64,000 bases of DNA from Streptomyces triticisoli (GCF_003270085.1 NZ_QFDQ01000020.1:1-64000), one strand, 5' to 3'; positions 32,494-41,365 are shown, counted from the stretch's first letter. The notes: generated by a model not told the origin, from the sequence alone. Made by a program: numbers and translations.

Positions 32494-33207
32494 TCAGTAG
32501 CTGACGGTGGACGCGTCACCGGTGTCGGTGATGATCGCCAGGCCGGCGCTGGTCCCGAGCAGGGAGGCGCCCGCCCGCAGGAGCTCCAGGCCCTGGCTGT
32601 AGCTCTTGATCGAGCCGGACGCCTTCACCCGTACCCCTTCCCGCGCCCGGTCAACAAGGTAACGAACGCTGGTGGGATTCGCAGTCTCGATCTGGCCGCT
32701 GCTGGCGTTCTTCAGGAAGGACGCGCCCGCCTCCATGGCGAGTTCGACCGCGGCCTCCTTCTCGGCGTCGGTCAGCAGCGGCAGTTCCAGCATGACCTTG
32801 ACGGGCAGGCCGGAGGCGCGCACGACGCCCGCGATGTCCTTACGGAAGTCGTCGTAGCGGCCGCTCTTGAGCCAGCCGACCTGCACGCCCATGTCGAGCT
32901 GGTTGGCGCCGAGGCGGGCGATCTCGGCGGCCTCGGCGACCTTCCCGGCACTGGTCATGACGCCGACGCTCGGGAAGTCCAGGGCGGAGGCCACCTCGAC
33001 GCCGGTGCCCTTCAGCTCGGCGACGACGACCGGCAGCCAGGAGGCGGGGACCATCGCCGCGTTGAAGCCGTGGGTGACGGCCTCCTGGGCGTGGGCGATC
33101 ATCTCGTCGCGCGTCGCATCCGGATCGATCTTGGTGTGCTGGATGAAGGGTGCCAACTCGGCCGGGGTGAGGTCGAGTTCGGCTGGATTGACGATGGTTT
33201 CGGACAC
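32494..33207 (-). CDS. deoC: Deoxyribose-phosphate aldolase
   Basis: A 237-residue class I aldolase. LPVKVMLELPLL, SFLKNASSGQIETANP (with the Schiff-base lysine SFLK, where most relatives have FIKTSTG) and VRVKASGSIKS (proton-relay lysine) are all present. It cleaves 2-deoxyribose-5-phosphate to glyceraldehyde-3-phosphate and acetaldehyde. Finding deoC inside a ribose-uptake operon suggests the sugars come from nucleosides or nucleic acids. GAGATCA precedes the ATG at 33207. Lies between rbsD and gntR. Confidence 0.92.
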   Translation of the reverse strand: MSETIVNPAELDLTPAELAPFIQHTKIDPDATRDEMIAHAQEAVTHGFNAAMVPASWLPVVVAELKGTGVEVASALDFPSVGVMTSAGKVAEAAEIARLGANQLDMGVQVGWLKSGRYDDFRKDIAGVVRASGLPVKVMLELPLLTDAEKEAAVELAMEAGASFLKNASSGQIETANPTSVRYLVDRAREGVRVKASGSIKSYSQGLELLRAGASLLGTSAGLAIITDTGDASTVSY

Positions 33208-33328
33208 GGGGTGATCTCCCTTGGGTGGGTGGCGGCAGGAGCCCGGCGGATCGGCCGCCGGGTCTTCTCCATGGGCTGCCGCCGCGAGTTGACGGTGCCG
33301 TCGGCGCCCGCGTGCGGGCCGGCGCGGC

Positions 33329-33784
33329 TCAGACCTTGGAGGCGTACTGCTCCGGGACGACGACGCCCTCGCCGCCGAACCAACGGGGCGCGTCGACGCC
33401 GCAGTAGAGGCCGATGTTGCCCCAGGGCTCGAAGGCTCCGGTGCGCACCACGGCCTTGGCCTCGCGGGCGAGGTCGCCGAGGACCTCGGCGTGCGGGCGG
33501 GTGGTGAACTCGGCGCCGGCGAAGCGCTCGTGCAGCCAGGAGTCGAGGCGGGGGTTGTGGCTCGGGACGTCCTCGGCGCGGACCACGCCCTCGACGACCA
33601 GTTCGTCGGCGATCAGGCCGAGGACGGTACGCAGGTCGGGCAGGTTCTCGGCGAGGGCCAGGTCGATACGATGCGCGTCGCGCGGCACGGGGAAGCCCGC
33701 GTCGACGACGAGGAGCAGGTCGGTGTGGCCGAGGGTGGCGAGGACTCCGCTGAGTTCGGCGTTGAGGATGCCGGAGCGCTTCAT
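33329..33784 (-). CDS. rbsD: D-ribose pyranase
   Basis: A 151-residue protein, MKRSGILNAELSGVLATLGHTD, with the catalytic His20 of RbsD/FucU mutarotases and the FPVPRDAHRIDLAL strand. It interconverts ribopyranose and ribofuranose so that ribokinase gets its preferred form. GGAACCC lies upstream of the ATG. The order rbsK-C-B-A-D-deoC is all in one direction. Confidence 0.93.
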   Translation of the reverse strand: MKRSGILNAELSGVLATLGHTDLLLVVDAGFPVPRDAHRIDLALAENLPDLRTVLGLIADELVVEGVVRAEDVPSHNPRLDSWLHERFAGAEFTTRPHAEVLGDLAREAKAVVRTGAFEPWGNIGLYCGVDAPRWFGGEGVVVPEQYASKV

Positions 33785-33840
33785 GGTGGGTTCCTTTCGG
33801 GTGGGGCCTCGGGGACCGGCGGGTCTGCGGGGCGGGCGGG

Positions 33841-35409
33841 TCAGGCCGCGGCCGGCGCCGCTCCGGTGGCGAGGGTCATCACGGATTCCTCGGTGGCGTC
33901 GGCGGAGTCGACGACGGCCACCAGGCGGCCTTCGCTCATCACCGCGATGCGGTCGGTCAGGGTGAGCAGTTCGGGCAGGTCGGAGGAGGAGCAGAGGATC
34001 GCCAGGCCCTTGTCGGCGAGCGCGGTGAGCTGGGCGTAGATCTCGGCCTTGGCGCCGATGTCCACGCCGCGGGTGGGCTCGTCGAGGATGAGCACGCCCG
34101 GGTTGATGGCGAGCCAGCGGCCGAGGACGGCCTTCTGCTGGTTGCCGCCGGACAGGCTGGTGATGGGCTGGGTCATGGTGGCGGTCTTGACCCGCAGCCG
34201 CTGGGCCTGTTCGGTGGCGGCCGCGTCGAAGGCGCGGCGGCGGATCAGGCCGAGCCGGCTGAACGCCTTCGTGGTGAGGGCGCCGACGTTCTCGCCGACG
34301 CTCATCGTGGTCAGCAGGCCCTGGGCGCGGCGCTCGCCGGGGACGAACGCCAGACGGCGTTCGACGCTGGCGATCGGGTTGCGCCGTTCGTAGGGCTCGC
34401 CGAGCAGTTCCACGGTGCCGCCGGTGCCGGAGTCCCCGCCGAAGAGGTTGTGGAGCAGTTCGACCCGGCCGGAGTCGGGGAGTCCGGCGACGCCGAGGAT
34501 CTCTCCGGGGCGCAGGTCGAAGGAGACGTCCTGGTGGCGCTTGCCGCTCAGCCCGCGGACCTTGAGAGCCGGTTCCGCGGTGGGCGTGGCGGCGGCGACG
34601 GCGCGGCGGGTGAACTGGCCCAGTTCGCGGCCGACCATGGCGGCGACGGCCTGGTTGGGGGTCGTGTCCTCGCTGCGCCAGGAGGCGACGTGGTCGCCGT
34701 CGCGCAGGACCTGGATGTGGTCGGCCAGGCGGAAGACCTCCGGCATGCGGTGGGAGACGTAGAGCATGGTCGTCCCGGCGGCCTTGAGCTTGTCCATGAG
34801 GGCGAACAGGCGGTCGGCCTCGGCGGGGGTGAGCATCGCCGTGGGTTCGTCCAGGATCAGGACGCGGCAGCCCCGGGCGATGGAACGGGCCACCACGATG
34901 AGCTGCTGGGTGGCCAGGTCCAGGGTGCGGACGGAGGCGTTCGGGTCCAGGTGGAGGTCGAGTTCGGCGAGGAGTTCGGTGGTGCGCTCCAGCATGCGGC
35001 GCCGGGAGGGGAACCAGCGGTTGCCCGGTTCGACGCCGCTGAGCACGTTCTCGGCGACGGTGCGGTCGGGCAGCAGCGACAGTTCCTGAGGGACGATTGC
35101 CACGCCGTGCCGGCTGAGCATGGTGGCCGGTTCGAAGGAGGTGACCTCCTCGCCGAACACGGTGACGCTGCCCTCGCTGGGCGGCTGGAGACCGGCCAGG
35201 ATCTTGAGCAGGGTCGACTTGCCGGCGCCGTTCTCCCCGAGGAGAGCCGTGATGTCGCCGGCGGGCACGTCGAAGGAGACGTCGTGCAGGGCGCGGACCG
35301 GCCCGAAGTTGCGGGTGAGGCCGCGGATCTGGACGGCCGGCCCGCCGGTGCCCGGGTCCGCGGTGCGGTCCGGGCCCCCGGGGGAGGCGTCGTGGGATGC
35401 GGGGGTCAT
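33841..35409 (-). CDS. rbsA: Ribose ABC transporter ATP-binding protein
   Basis: A 522-residue protein with two fused ABC domains, as in RbsA/XylG. Domain 1 (about residues 28-265) has GENGAGKSTLLKIL, signature VRTLDLATQQLIVVARSIA and LILDEPTAML. Domain 2 (about 285-515) has the usual reduced Walker A (GLPDSGRVELLHNL), signature ITSLSGGNQQKAVLGRWLA and LILDEPTRGVDIGAK. The ATG overlaps the stop of rbsB (ATGA). It powers ribose import together with RbsB and RbsC. Confidence 0.93.
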   Translation of the reverse strand: MTPASHDASPGGPDRTADPGTGGPAVQIRGLTRNFGPVRALHDVSFDVPAGDITALLGENGAGKSTLLKILAGLQPPSEGSVTVFGEEVTSFEPATMLSRHGVAIVPQELSLLPDRTVAENVLSGVEPGNRWFPSRRRMLERTTELLAELDLHLDPNASVRTLDLATQQLIVVARSIARGCRVLILDEPTAMLTPAEADRLFALMDKLKAAGTTMLYVSHRMPEVFRLADHIQVLRDGDHVASWRSEDTTPNQAVAAMVGRELGQFTRRAVAAATPTAEPALKVRGLSGKRHQDVSFDLRPGEILGVAGLPDSGRVELLHNLFGGDSGTGGTVELLGEPYERRNPIASVERRLAFVPGERRAQGLLTTMSVGENVGALTTKAFSRLGLIRRRAFDAAATEQAQRLRVKTATMTQPITSLSGGNQQKAVLGRWLAINPGVLILDEPTRGVDIGAKAEIYAQLTALADKGLAILCSSSDLPELLTLTDRIAVMSEGRLVAVVDSADATEESVMTLATGAAPAAA

Positions 35410-36440
35410 CAGTCCTCCACGGCCGCGTCGGCGAGGTTGTCGCGGGTGACGAACTGGGCGCCGGTGTCCACGCCCTTGATCTCGGTGCCGTTGGCGAGGA
35501 AGTCGTGCAGCACCTTGACGGCCTGGTAGCCCTGCTCGGTCGGGTTCTGGCTGATGCTGAAGTTCAGGACGCCGCGCTCGATGTACTCGGCGGTCTGGGT
35601 GAGCAGGTCGAAGCCGCCCATGGTGATGTCGTCGGCCTTGCCGGACTGGGCCACCCACTTGGCGGCGGCCGTGGTGGAGCAGCAGTCGAGGCCGGCGACG
35701 GCGACCACGTCGGACTGGCCGGACATGGTGGACTCGACGGTGTTGTAGGCGCTGTTGGGCTCGTTGCCGACGTTGACCGGGCCGACGATCTTCAGTCCGC
35801 TGCCGTCCAGGCCCTCCTTGAAGCCGTTGAAGCGGTCGTGCGACCAGCCGGCGCCGGTGTCGACGGAGAAGACCACGACGGACTTGCCGTTGACGTCGCC
35901 CTTGAGGTCCTTGCGGAGCTGTTCGGCCTGGGCCTTGCCGGAGCCCTTGAGGTCCTGGCCGACGAAGCCCATCTGCTCGGAGTCGGGGTTGTCGGTGTTG
36001 AAGGAGATGATCGGGATGCCCGCCTTGTACGCCTGGCTGATGACGGGCTTGAGGGCGTCGCTGGAGGCGGAGGAGACGGCGAGGCCGTCCACCGCCTTCT
36101 GCTGGATGAGCGTCTGGATCTCGGAGACCTGCTTGGCGGCGTCACCGCCGGTGGGGCCGATGAGGGAGACGTCGGCGCCCAGCTCCTTGCCGGCCTTCTT
36201 CATACCGGCGCCGATCGGCGTGGCGAAGGCGAGGGACGGGTCGTGGTAGCTGAGCTTGATGCGCATCGGCTTGTCGTCGTCGATCCGCTGCTGGATGTAC
36301 GAGGCGAGCTTGAAGGAGCCGTCGCCGGAGCCGCCGGAGCCGCCGTCGGCGGAAGTGACGGCGCCACAGGCGGTGAGGGAGAGGGCCGCCGCGGCGGCGG
36401 TGGCGGCGGCGAGGCTCCTGAGGAGGGTGCGCGGGGACAT
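35409..36440 (-). CDS. rbsB: Ribose ABC transporter substrate-binding lipoprotein
   Basis: A 343-residue protein with a lipoprotein signal, lipobox LSLTACGA at residues 20-27, and a Peripla_BP_4 (type I) fold: IGAGMKKAGKELGADVSLIGP, IQTLIQQKAVDGLAVSS, GIPIISFNTDNPDSEQMGFVGQDL and VAVAGLDCCSTTAAA. Membrane-anchored receptor on the outside that delivers ribose or a related pentose to RbsC. Exact ligand not proven. Confidence 0.92.
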   Translation of the reverse strand: MSPRTLLRSLAAATAAAAALSLTACGAVTSADGGSGGSGDGSFKLASYIQQRIDDDKPMRIKLSYHDPSLAFATPIGAGMKKAGKELGADVSLIGPTGGDAAKQVSEIQTLIQQKAVDGLAVSSASSDALKPVISQAYKAGIPIISFNTDNPDSEQMGFVGQDLKGSGKAQAEQLRKDLKGDVNGKSVVVFSVDTGAGWSHDRFNGFKEGLDGSGLKIVGPVNVGNEPNSAYNTVESTMSGQSDVVAVAGLDCCSTTAAAKWVAQSGKADDITMGGFDLLTQTAEYIERGVLNFSISQNPTEQGYQAVKVLHDFLANGTEIKGVDTGAQFVTRDNLADAAVED

Positions 36441-36652
36441 GGGGGCTCCTTCGTCGAGTCCGTGGGTCGGCAGGCGGGCGGGGGGAGAGAGAAAGGGTCG
36501 GTGGGGCGGCGGTGGCGGGGTGGTCCGAACCGCCGGCGGTGCCGGTGTGCGGACTTCCGCGGGGTGTACGCGGGTGCGAGGGCCGGGGGTACGGCGTTCC
36601 GCGAGGCGTACGGCGGGGTGCGGAGCGTGTGGGAGGTGCCGGGCGGCGTGGG

Positions 36653-37690
36653 TCAGGCGCGGGTCTTGCGCTTGCGCTGCCAGGTGTCGGCCGCGACGGC
36701 GGCGACGATGACGAGGCCGGTGACGACGGTCTGCCAGAAGGACGAGATGCCCTTGATGTTGAGGATGTTCTGGAGGAGGCCGATGAAGGCGACGCCGATG
36801 ACGGTGCCCCACATCGTTCCGGAGCCGCCGAAGAGGGCGGCGCCGCCGATGATGACGGCCGAGATGACGGTGAGTTCCAGGCCCTGTCCGGTCACGCCCT
36901 GCACGTAGGAGAGGAAGGACAGGCCGAGGACGCCGGCGAGGCCCGCGGTGAAGCCGGAGAGGACGAAGGCGGTCAGCTTGACCCGCTTGACGTTGACGCC
37001 GACGAGCCGGGCGGCCTCCTGGTTGCCGCCGACCGCGTAGGTGTTGAAGCCGAAGCGGGAGCGGGCCAGCAGAACGACGCCGAGGGCGGCGACGGCGGTG
37101 AAGAAGACGAACTGCATGGGCACGAGGCCGAACAGCCGTCCCTGGCCGAGCAGGTTGAACTCGGCGACGCCGGGCTGGGAGGAGCTCAGCGAGATCGGGG
37201 CGCCGTCGGAGATGAGCAGGGCGATGCCGCGGAAGACGCTGAGCGTGCCGAGGGTGACGATGAAGGAGGGGACGCCGAGGACCACCACGGCCAGGCCGTT
37301 GAAGAGTCCGGCGAGGACGCCGACCGCGAGGCCGACGAACATGGCCGCGGGCCAGCTCCAGCCGTCCGATATGAGCATGCCGGTGGAGATCGCGGAGAGG
37401 GCGTAGGTGGAGCCGACCGAGAGGTCGATCTCCCCGTTGAGGATGACGAAGGTCACCCCGACGGCCATGATGCCGATCTGCGCGATCTGCTGGCCCACCG
37501 AGAGGAGGTTGTCGGACTGGGCGAAGGTCGGCGAGAGCACGGTGCCCAGGAGGAAGAGCAGGACGAGCGCGGCGAAGACGCCGGCCTCCCGCGCGTGCAG
37601 CAGTCTGCGCAGAGCGAGCGGGAACTGCCGGGGGTTCGTGTCGGACGACGGGGCCGCGGTGGCGGGCGGCTTGGTGGTGGTCGAGGTCAC
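36653..37690 (-). CDS. rbsC: Ribose ABC transporter permease
   Basis: A 345-residue BPD_transp_2 permease with about nine to ten transmembrane helices. Family signatures are VTFVILNGEIDLSVGSTYALS, FIVTLGTLSVFRGIALLIS, NTYAVGGNQEAARLVGVNVKRVKL and VISAVIIGGAALFGGSGTMWGT. The GTG start overlaps the ribokinase stop (GTGA). 212 bp separate it from rbsB, unlike the tight spacing elsewhere in the operon; this gap contains no ORF. Confidence 0.92.
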   Translation of the reverse strand: MTSTTTKPPATAAPSSDTNPRQFPLALRRLLHAREAGVFAALVLLFLLGTVLSPTFAQSDNLLSVGQQIAQIGIMAVGVTFVILNGEIDLSVGSTYALSAISTGMLISDGWSWPAAMFVGLAVGVLAGLFNGLAVVVLGVPSFIVTLGTLSVFRGIALLISDGAPISLSSSQPGVAEFNLLGQGRLFGLVPMQFVFFTAVAALGVVLLARSRFGFNTYAVGGNQEAARLVGVNVKRVKLTAFVLSGFTAGLAGVLGLSFLSYVQGVTGQGLELTVISAVIIGGAALFGGSGTMWGTVIGVAFIGLLQNILNIKGISSFWQTVVTGLVIVAAVAADTWQRKRKTRA

Positions 37691-38604
37691 GAGGCGCTTC
37701 CAATCAGGGCGTTCAGCTGGGCTCTGGTGGGCAGGGCGGGGATGACGCCCGCGATCGACACGGTGTGCGAGCCCGCGACGGCGGCGAACTCCACGGCCCG
37801 GTCGACGGGCCGGCCCTCGGCCAGGGCGACGGCGAAGGCGGCGGTGAAGGAGTCCCCGGCGCCCGTGGTGTCCACGACCGTCCGGGCCGGGTGCGGGGGC
37901 ACCGTGGTGATGCCGGTGTCCTGGGCGACCAGCGCGCCCTCGCCGCCTCGGGTGATGACGACGGTGCCGCCGGTGCGCTCGTGCAGCGCGCGGGCCAGGT
38001 CCTCGTCGCCGAGCCCGTGTCCCTCGTCGAGGCCGAGGAGGACGGGGGCCTCCGTCTGGTTGGGCGTGAGCACGTCGATGAGGGGCCAGCACGCGTCGGG
38101 CAGCGGCCGGGCGGGGGCCGGGTTCAGCAGGGTGCGGGTGCCGCTCTCGCGTCCGGCGCGGAGGGCGGCGACGACGGCTTCCTCGGGGATCTCCATGGAG
38201 ACGACGAGGATGTCGGCGGAGGCGATCTCGGCGCGGAAGGCGTCGACGGCGGCGGCGTCCAGCTCGTCCAGGGCGCCGGGGGCGATGGCGATGCGGTTCT
38301 CCCCGGACGGCTCGACCAGGATGAAACCGACCATGGTGGGCGCCCCGGCGGTGACCACGTGTTCGGCGCTCACCCCTTCGCGCCGCCACAGCTCGCGCGC
38401 GGAGCGGCCGAACTCGTCGTCGCCGACAGCGGTGAGGAGCGTGACCTCGGCGCCCAGCCGGGCAGCGCCGACGGCCTGGTTGCTGCCCTTCCCGCCGGCA
38501 CCCGAGTCGAAGAGGCCACCCGAGACGGTCTCACCGGCTGCGGGCGCCTTGGGGACCCGCATGGTGAGGCCGGCTCCATAACTTCCGACAACCGCGATCT
38601 TCAT
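37687..38604 (-). CDS. rbsK: Ribokinase
   Basis: A 305-residue PfkB-family kinase: VGSYGAGLTMRVPKAPAAGETVSG and GGKGSNQAVGAARLGAEVTLL (ribokinase N-terminal motif). The C-terminal VVDTTGAGDSFTAAFAVAL carries the catalytic Asp of the GAGD motif. It phosphorylates ribose at O5. First gene of the operon, which is unusual because rbsK often comes last. The ATG at 38604 is chosen because the in-frame upstream codons run into the promoter. Confidence 0.93.
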   Translation of the reverse strand: MKIAVVGSYGAGLTMRVPKAPAAGETVSGGLFDSGAGGKGSNQAVGAARLGAEVTLLTAVGDDEFGRSARELWRREGVSAEHVVTAGAPTMVGFILVEPSGENRIAIAPGALDELDAAAVDAFRAEIASADILVVSMEIPEEAVVAALRAGRESGTRTLLNPAPARPLPDACWPLIDVLTPNQTEAPVLLGLDEGHGLGDEDLARALHERTGGTVVITRGGEGALVAQDTGITTVPPHPARTVVDTTGAGDSFTAAFAVALAEGRPVDRAVEFAAVAGSHTVSIAGVIPALPTRAQLNALIGSAS

Positions 38605-38621
38605 CGACACACCACTTTGTG

Positions 38622-38674
38622 TATGGACAACCATGAACAAGCAAGATCGTAGGTATAGGGATGTCCATAGTCAA
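38622..38674 (-). promoter_or_regulatory. Ribose operon promoter with paired operator elements
   Basis: On the minus strand, -35 TTGACT (38669-38674), a 17-bp spacer and -10 TACGAT (38646-38651) give a good sigma-70-type promoter. Two inverted copies of an 8-mer flank the -10: TGTCCATA (38662-38669) in the spacer and TATGGACA (38622-38629) just past the expected start point. The 8-mers are exact reverse complements and are the probable GntR binding sites. Confidence 0.7.
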
Positions 38675-38890
38675 TGGTCGGGCACACAGCGAATGTCGAA
38701 CATGGGGCACCCGGTTCCCGGGGCCCCTCCCCGCCCCCTCGGGCACACGAAAGGCCGGGCCGACGGACGACCCGGCCTCTCACTGCGGCGGGTGGAACAG
38801 CGGCCGGCAGGAGCGTGCCTGCCGAGGGGGTGCCCCTATCCGTTTCGTCAACCCCGCCAGGGTCGGTCGACAGGGATTGGTCCTGGTTTT

Positions 38891-38921
38891 CGGGAACGTC
38901 CCGCGAAGCGGGACGTTCCCG
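38891..38921. terminator. Strong hairpin, 14-bp stem
   Basis: A perfect inverted repeat CGGGAACGTCCCGC / GCGGGACGTTCCCG around a GAA loop. No intact gene ends next to it. It may be the terminator of a gene lost from this debris-rich interval. Confidence 0.6.
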
Positions 38922-39024
38922 GCGGATCGGGTGCGTGGTGGGCGGCCCGGTGGCCGGCAGGGCTGGACTGGCCGCGCCGGTGCGCGGACGTGATGAGGCC
39001 TGGAGGGCAGCAGCGGTGGAGTCG

Positions 39025-39138
39025 TCAGGCCGCGAGGCCGACGTCGCCGTGGGCGCGCGGTCCGTAGAGGGCGCCGGTGCGGATCATCGCGTGGATGACG
39101 TTCACGCGTTGCCGGGCCAGGCGGAGGATGACCTGGGT
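39025..39138 (-). mobile_element. IS110-type transposase C-terminal fragment
   Basis: TQVILRLARQRVNVIHAMIRTGALYGP matches the end of IS110/IS116 transposases (ALxxLARRRVNVLWAMxRD). The N-terminal DEDD domain is absent. It is fused in frame at its 5' side to an unrelated segment (39139-39183, GGEADKFGNRYETAW). Confidence 0.55.
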
Positions 39139-39407
39139 CCAGGCCGTCTCGTAACGATTGCCGAACTTGTCCGCCTCGCCGCCCGGCCGGGGCACCAAGG
39201 TGCCTCCTCCGCCGCACACCGATGCGGCTTCTGTCACGTCTCCGTGCGCACGCATTCCCAACCGTCGGCGCGGCAGGCGCACAACCCTCTCTTTCACGCC
39301 CTTGACCAGCAGGTTTCGGATACAGAGGAAACGACTGTCAGCGGCAGGCGCTCACGCCATCGGCCCGTGTGGATCTCACACGGCAGAGCCAAGAGGGAAT
39401 CACGCGC

Positions 39408-39686
39408 ATGAGCACCGCCCACACCGAAGCGGATGCTCGATTTCACATCTGCCTCGCGGAGGAGGATCCGTCGCGGCTGCGACGGGAGGTCGAACAGTTC
39501 CTCGCCATCCTCGTCGACTTCGATGCATGGGCGGCACGTGAAATCCCGCGTCAGCCGTCCGCCGCCGGCATCGACAAGGGCGGGCCGGTTACGGACCTGA
39601 TCAGCCCGGCGTTCAGCATCGGCTCCCGGTTGCCGCCGGAATCCAGATCCGGGACTGGCCAGTGTGCCGGTGGAAGAACTTGCTGA
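39408..39686 (+). CDS. Hypothetical protein, probably mosaic at its 3' end
   Basis: A 92-residue ORF, MSTAHTEADARFHICLAEEDPSRLRREVEQFLAILVDFDAWAARE..., with coding-type third positions up to about residue 75. After that (from about 39645) the DNA is an AraC-regulator relic on the other strand, so the C-terminus is likely not original. No family recognised. Confidence 0.4.
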   Translation: MSTAHTEADARFHICLAEEDPSRLRREVEQFLAILVDFDAWAAREIPRQPSAAGIDKGGPVTDLISPAFSIGSRLPPESRSGTGQCAGGRTC

Positions 39687-39745
39687 AGTGGGTGGGGCCG
39701 GGGAAGTCGAGCCGGTCGGCGATACGGGCGACGACCTCGGCCGCA
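39645..39745 (-). pseudogene. AraC-family regulator C-terminal fragment
   Basis: The minus strand encodes EVVARIADRLDFPGPTHFSKFFHRHTGQS, the second helix-turn-helix of AraC/XylS regulators (IAxxxGFxdpsyFsrxFkrxxGxsP). No further domain is in frame. A relic. Confidence 0.65.
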
Positions 39746-40009
39746 GCGTCTCGGCCACCCGCTTCACCGCGCCCGTCCCGCCCCTGATAGCCGCCCGTGT
39801 CCGCGTACTACCCCACCTGAAAGCCCGTCAGGACGAGCGTCATTTCAGCGTCAGGACTTCCAGGACGCCCCATCTGCAGACCAGGCAACAATCAGCCACC
39901 GCGCCGGAAAAGCCCAGACCAGGGTCCATGGGGCCAAGCCATCACGCCTCGAACTGTTTCCACCGGGGAAGGACGTCGAATTCATCCCCCGCTTCCACAA
40001 AACCGCAGG
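39746..40009. other. Intergenic stretch with no gene recognised
   Basis: Locally lower GC than its surroundings and no coding bias on either strand. It forms the boundary between the debris region and the conserved core. I see no clear attachment site or direct repeat. Confidence 0.4.
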
Positions 40010-41365
40010 TCAACGACCCTTCTCAGTAGGCTCAAGGATCGCGACGCACTCCACATGATGCGTCATCGGGAACAGGTCGAAGGCCCGCAGTGTCCGTACC
40101 CGGTAGCCGCCCTCGCGGAAGTACGCCAGGTCGCGGGCGAGGGCCGCCGGGTCGCAGGCGACGTAGGCGATCCGGCGGGCGCCCAGGGACGACAGGTGGG
40201 CCACCGTCGTGCGGCCCGCGCCCGCGCGGGGCGGGTCGAGGACGATCAGATCGACCTCGGTGATGCCGGTGCGCGGGAGGACGGACTCGACCTTGCCCTG
40301 TTCGATGCGGACGCGGGGGAAGCCGGCGAGGTTGTGCCGGGCGTCCTCGACCGCGCGCTTGCCGGACTCGACCCCGAGGACCGCGCCCTTGTCGCCGACG
40401 CGGTCGGCCAGGGCTCCGGCGAAGAGGCCGACGCCGCAGTAGAGGTCCAGAGCCATGTCGCCCTTGCGGGGAAGGAGGCCCTGCATGACCGCCGTGACCA
40501 GGGTCTCCGCCGCCATGGGGTGGACCTGCCAGAAGCCGCCGGCGCCGACGCGGTGGGTGCGGCCGTCGGCGCGTTCGCGGACGAAGGGGCGGCCGTGGAC
40601 GCGGTGGACGCCGCCGGTCTTCTCGTCGACCCGGAGGACGGAGACCGGACGGTCCAGCTCGACCAGCGGGAGGCGGGCGCCGGGGCGCGGGGTCAGGATC
40701 ACCTGGCGGTCCTGCGAGCCCGTCGCCGCTATCGCCTCGACCGACTCCATGCCGGTCCAGTCGCGTCGCTCGATGCCCAGTTCACTCACCCCGGGAGCCG
40801 CGATCATGCAGTGCTCGATCGGCTCGACCTCGTGCGAGCGGTGGCGGCGCAGGCCGGCCTTGCCCGTGGCCGGGTCGACCGCGTACTGCACGCGTGTGCG
40901 CCACTGCGGGACCTCGCCCGCGGGCAGCTTGTCGCCCTCGGCCGGCATCACCGTGCCGTCCCAGCCGGCCTCCTCGGGAGTGAGGCCCGCGAGCCGCTTC
41001 AGCTGCTCGGCGATCACCTCGCCCTTGAGCCGCCGCTGGGCGCCCGGCTTGGCGTGCTGCCAGTCGCAGCCGCCGCAGCGGCCGGGGCCGGCGTAGGGGC
41101 AGGGGGCCTCGACGCGGTCCTTGGAGGCGTCGAGGATCCGTACCGCGTCCGCGCGCAGGAAACGGGCGCCCTCCTCGCCCTCCGTCACCCGCGCCACGAC
41201 CCGCTCACCGGGCAGCGCGTGCCGTACGAACAGCACCTGGCCCTCGGAGGTGCGGGCGATGCAGTGGCCGCCGTGGGCGACGGGGCCGATCTCGACCTCG
41301 TACTCCTGTCCCACCAGCGCGCCCTTCTCCGGCCCCACCTGCGAGTTCTTCGGTTCTGCCTGCAT
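40010..41365 (-). CDS. Class I SAM-dependent RNA m5U methyltransferase (RumA/TrmA family)
   Basis: A 451-residue enzyme. An N-terminal TRAM-like OB domain (VGQEYEVEIGPVAHGGHCIARTSEGQVLFVRHALPGE) is followed by the Cys motif CPYAGPGRCGGCDWQH, partly as in RumA for an Fe-S cluster. The methyltransferase core has ALDLYCGVGLFAGALA, LDPPRAGAG and AYVACDPAALARDL (catalytic Cys). It methylates C5 of uridine in 23S rRNA or tRNA; the target is not resolvable by sequence. The ATG at 41365 is preceded by GGAGTCACCCCACC. The upstream neighbour is the KimA-like permease. Confidence 0.9.
   Translation of the reverse strand: MQAEPKNSQVGPEKGALVGQEYEVEIGPVAHGGHCIARTSEGQVLFVRHALPGERVVARVTEGEEGARFLRADAVRILDASKDRVEAPCPYAGPGRCGGCDWQHAKPGAQRRLKGEVIAEQLKRLAGLTPEEAGWDGTVMPAEGDKLPAGEVPQWRTRVQYAVDPATGKAGLRRHRSHEVEPIEHCMIAAPGVSELGIERRDWTGMESVEAIAATGSQDRQVILTPRPGARLPLVELDRPVSVLRVDEKTGGVHRVHGRPFVRERADGRTHRVGAGGFWQVHPMAAETLVTAVMQGLLPRKGDMALDLYCGVGLFAGALADRVGDKGAVLGVESGKRAVEDARHNLAGFPRVRIEQGKVESVLPRTGITEVDLIVLDPPRAGAGRTTVAHLSSLGARRIAYVACDPAALARDLAYFREGGYRVRTLRAFDLFPMTHHVECVAILEPTEKGR

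Noticed and set aside
33099..33383. Minus-strand ORF bridging the rbsD-deoC gap
   Set aside because: Arg-rich shadow frame overlapping the start of deoC with no ribosome-binding site or homology.
39930..40020. Possible attachment site at the boundary of the debris region
   Set aside because: No tRNA gene, no integrase and no second copy of the sequence in the window.
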